The notes under the pieces are model-generated. The model was not told where the DNA came from. It did not search any database and was given only the letters and a program-made list of their open reading frames with translations. A stretch of 64,000 nt of DNA, from contig OX419758.1 in assembly GCA_948567375.1 (NCBI GenBank), positions 40,749,473 through 40,813,472 on the forward strand, written 5' to 3'. The translations under genes and the position numbers were made by a program. Source of the DNA: Lunularia cruciata (taxonomy: Eukaryota > Streptophyta > Marchantiopsida > Lunulariales > Lunulariaceae). Shown here one piece after another: positions 62,888-64,000 of the stretch (positions are counted from its first letter, which is position 1; each line of letters starts with the position of its first letter).

Positions 62888-64000
62888 TAAGTAAGACCAT
62901 TGAAAATCATTTCCAAGGACTCATGAGGTCCTTGGAGCATGAGAGACTTTGCTACCAATTTTTTTGTGCCACTTTATCTATTGGTTGGTATAATATAGAT
63001 CTGATTGCATGGGCTACAAGGTGGAACATTTTTGAGCAATATCAGAAGTTGGAGCCTATTGCATTACCAAAGGTGATCAAGGAGAAATTATGGCATCACC
63101 TATGGCTTGAACTTGGTACTAAGATGGTGCTCTATAAGCATATTGAGAATCCTATATTGGTGTATTGTGAGAAAGATTATCTCTTGGCTAGGATCTCTAC
63201 TTCACTTAGGCATATCATTGCTCAATATAGAACTAGTTCTCATAGACTAGAAGTAGAACAAGGACATTTGTAGAAGATAGAGCACTCCATGCGGCTCTGC
63301 ACATTGTGTTCTTTGGGCAAAAATAAGGATGAGCGCTATATCTTTGTTCAATACCCTTGTTACCGATGGATAAGATTGAGACATCAAATTAGTAGTTGTG
63401 ATTTCTCTGCTCTCTTACAACTTGAGACTTGAGTGCTAGGGAAGTATATGACCAAGATTAGTCTACATTGGATCAGTTTATTATAGATTAGTTAGGTGCA
63501 CTAGGCTCTTGCCTATGCTTACATTTCATGTGATTTGTATTATGTTTCAGCCTCTTGTTTCATTGTACATGGAGACTCTATTGTCAAGGAGCATTACAAT
63601 CTCCTTCTATATAGAAATAGCACCATTTTGCTTGTAAATTATATCCAATCAGACTTTGATTTTAGCACAAAGAGAATCCTCTTGGGAGAACTAGAATGGA
63701 ATCATCAAGTTCTGCACCAACTCTAATCTACCTTTCACGGAAGGGATGTTCTTCCTTTTGATCTGACCCTTCTTTATGATCATGTTAACTTTACTTTTTT
63801 GAATGTTGAGAGATTAGGTGTTGGTCTTAGCCCAATATATTCACCTTGAGAAATTGCCATTGATCTACAATGGCTCCAATGTATGGGAACCATTTAACAT
63901 TTAAATTCAAGCCCAAATTGTTAGGTTATAGCTCTTGGAGCATAGTTATTACATCATGAGAAGAATTGAAGAAGTACCAAGGTCACACTCTATGATCATA

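Larger units (their letters stand above)
61120..63420 (+). mobile_element. LINE ORF2 remnant (reverse transcriptase and C-terminal zinc region)
   Basis: Plus-strand broken frames give an RT motif A (FIDFKEPFN, near 61145), LYEKVIVRL near 61250, then after a nested LTR the catalytic box IIVLLYADDVVLLS near 62118-62159, KKMEVNLDKSKVVV near 62220, and SKYVGIEF near 62326. The C-terminal part at 62884-63273 ends with RTSSHRLEVEQGHL, followed by a Cys-rich piece (CTLC near 63297), typical of plant LINEs. Many stops. It belongs to the APE-type LINE group, not to the RLE family. Confidence 0.75.
58276..63547. mobile_element. composite insertion in the kinase pseudogene
   Basis: The insert separates two parts of the pseudogene VWA exon and replaces about 120 bp of it. 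It contains, left to right, a minus-strand ORF1-like frame, a degenerate tandem array, and a plus-strand LINE reverse transcriptase with a nested solo LTR and a large hairpin. Whether it arrived as one LINE with 5' inversion or as several events is unclear. The stretch 58276-59013 holds nothing else I recognise. Confidence 0.65.
55278..64000 (-). pseudogene. duplicated, inactivated copy of the VWA-Cache receptor kinase, split by a 5.3-kb insertion; continues past right edge
   Basis: 55278-58275 and about 63548-64000 align with 18136-20815 and about 20935-21400 of the intact gene, introns included, so this is a DNA-level duplication, not a processed copy. The segment at 58245-58275 breaks inside the VWA exon. 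Damage: a stop just before the membrane helix (near 56860); a frameshift after CVEPH (near 56462); a deletion destroying the catalytic HAD motif (near 56290); DFG changed to DLG and GYMAPE to GSMAPE; another frameshift near 56075; and a 30-bp inverted duplication in the Cache exon. The exon 57893-58064 (YRAENSTANAYFKDLIEYV) is still open. The non-coding right end continues in the intron upstream of the VWA exon at 64000. Two RLE tails sit at its 3' end. Confidence 0.9.

Noticed and set aside
1..64000. tRNA, rRNA or organelle genes
   Set aside because: None seen on reading through both strands; the only tRNA-like signal is the retroelement primer site at 47929-47940.

Overview
This window is nuclear DNA of a land plant. 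It has short phase-consistent introns, a plant VPS13 gene, a plant receptor kinase, and chromovirus-type Ty3/gypsy elements with the usual plant initiator-Met tRNA primer site. The receptor kinase has an animal-alpha2delta-like VWA/Cache ectodomain, which I associate with non-seed plants, so a bryophyte, lycophyte or fern is my best guess. I cannot name the species.

Layout: 1-2039 (minus) is the 5' end of a SHRUBBY-type VPS13 lipid-transfer gene that runs off the left edge. 3.4-9.5 kb is AT-rich intergenic DNA with an unclassified repeat (R1). 9.5-16.9 kb holds a solo LTR and a badly decayed Ty3/gypsy element (family A, copy 1). 18.3-22.7 kb (minus) is the only complete gene I could resolve: a ten-exon receptor-like kinase of 938 residues, modelled with a signal peptide, a VWA_N/Cache half, VWA, a second Cache half, a transmembrane helix and a non-RD kinase. 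22.7-27.5 kb is unresolved. 27.5-31.24 kb (plus) is a long copy of a non-LTR retrotransposon with an N-terminal zinc finger, a reverse transcriptase, a zinc knuckle and a restriction-like (PD-D/ExK) endonuclease, called RLE here. 31.6-38 kb is a degenerate tandem array and a second gypsy lineage (family B) split by a foreign LTR. 39.2-48.7 kb is RLE copy 2, split by a full-length family A element (42058-48683) with 742-bp LTRs and a perfect AGTAA target duplication. 49-54.3 kb holds R1 again, RLE copy 3 and more gypsy pieces. 55.3-64 kb is a duplicated, dead copy of the receptor kinase, carrying two tiny RLE 3' tails, a 30-bp snap-back palindrome and a 5.3-kb composite insertion (ORF1-like frame, degenerate tandem array, LINE reverse transcriptase with a nested solo LTR, 175-bp hairpin).

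Together: two host genes plus one host pseudogene sit in a sea of nested retroelements. The RLE family is the most unusual component. At least seven and probably eight pieces share one conserved 3' tail, most are 5'-truncated, and several have 10-13 bp target-site duplications, as target-primed reverse transcription would leave. The long elements are dead. Nearly all stop codons whose ancestral codon can be inferred are C-to-T changes, which fits cytosine methylation and deamination.
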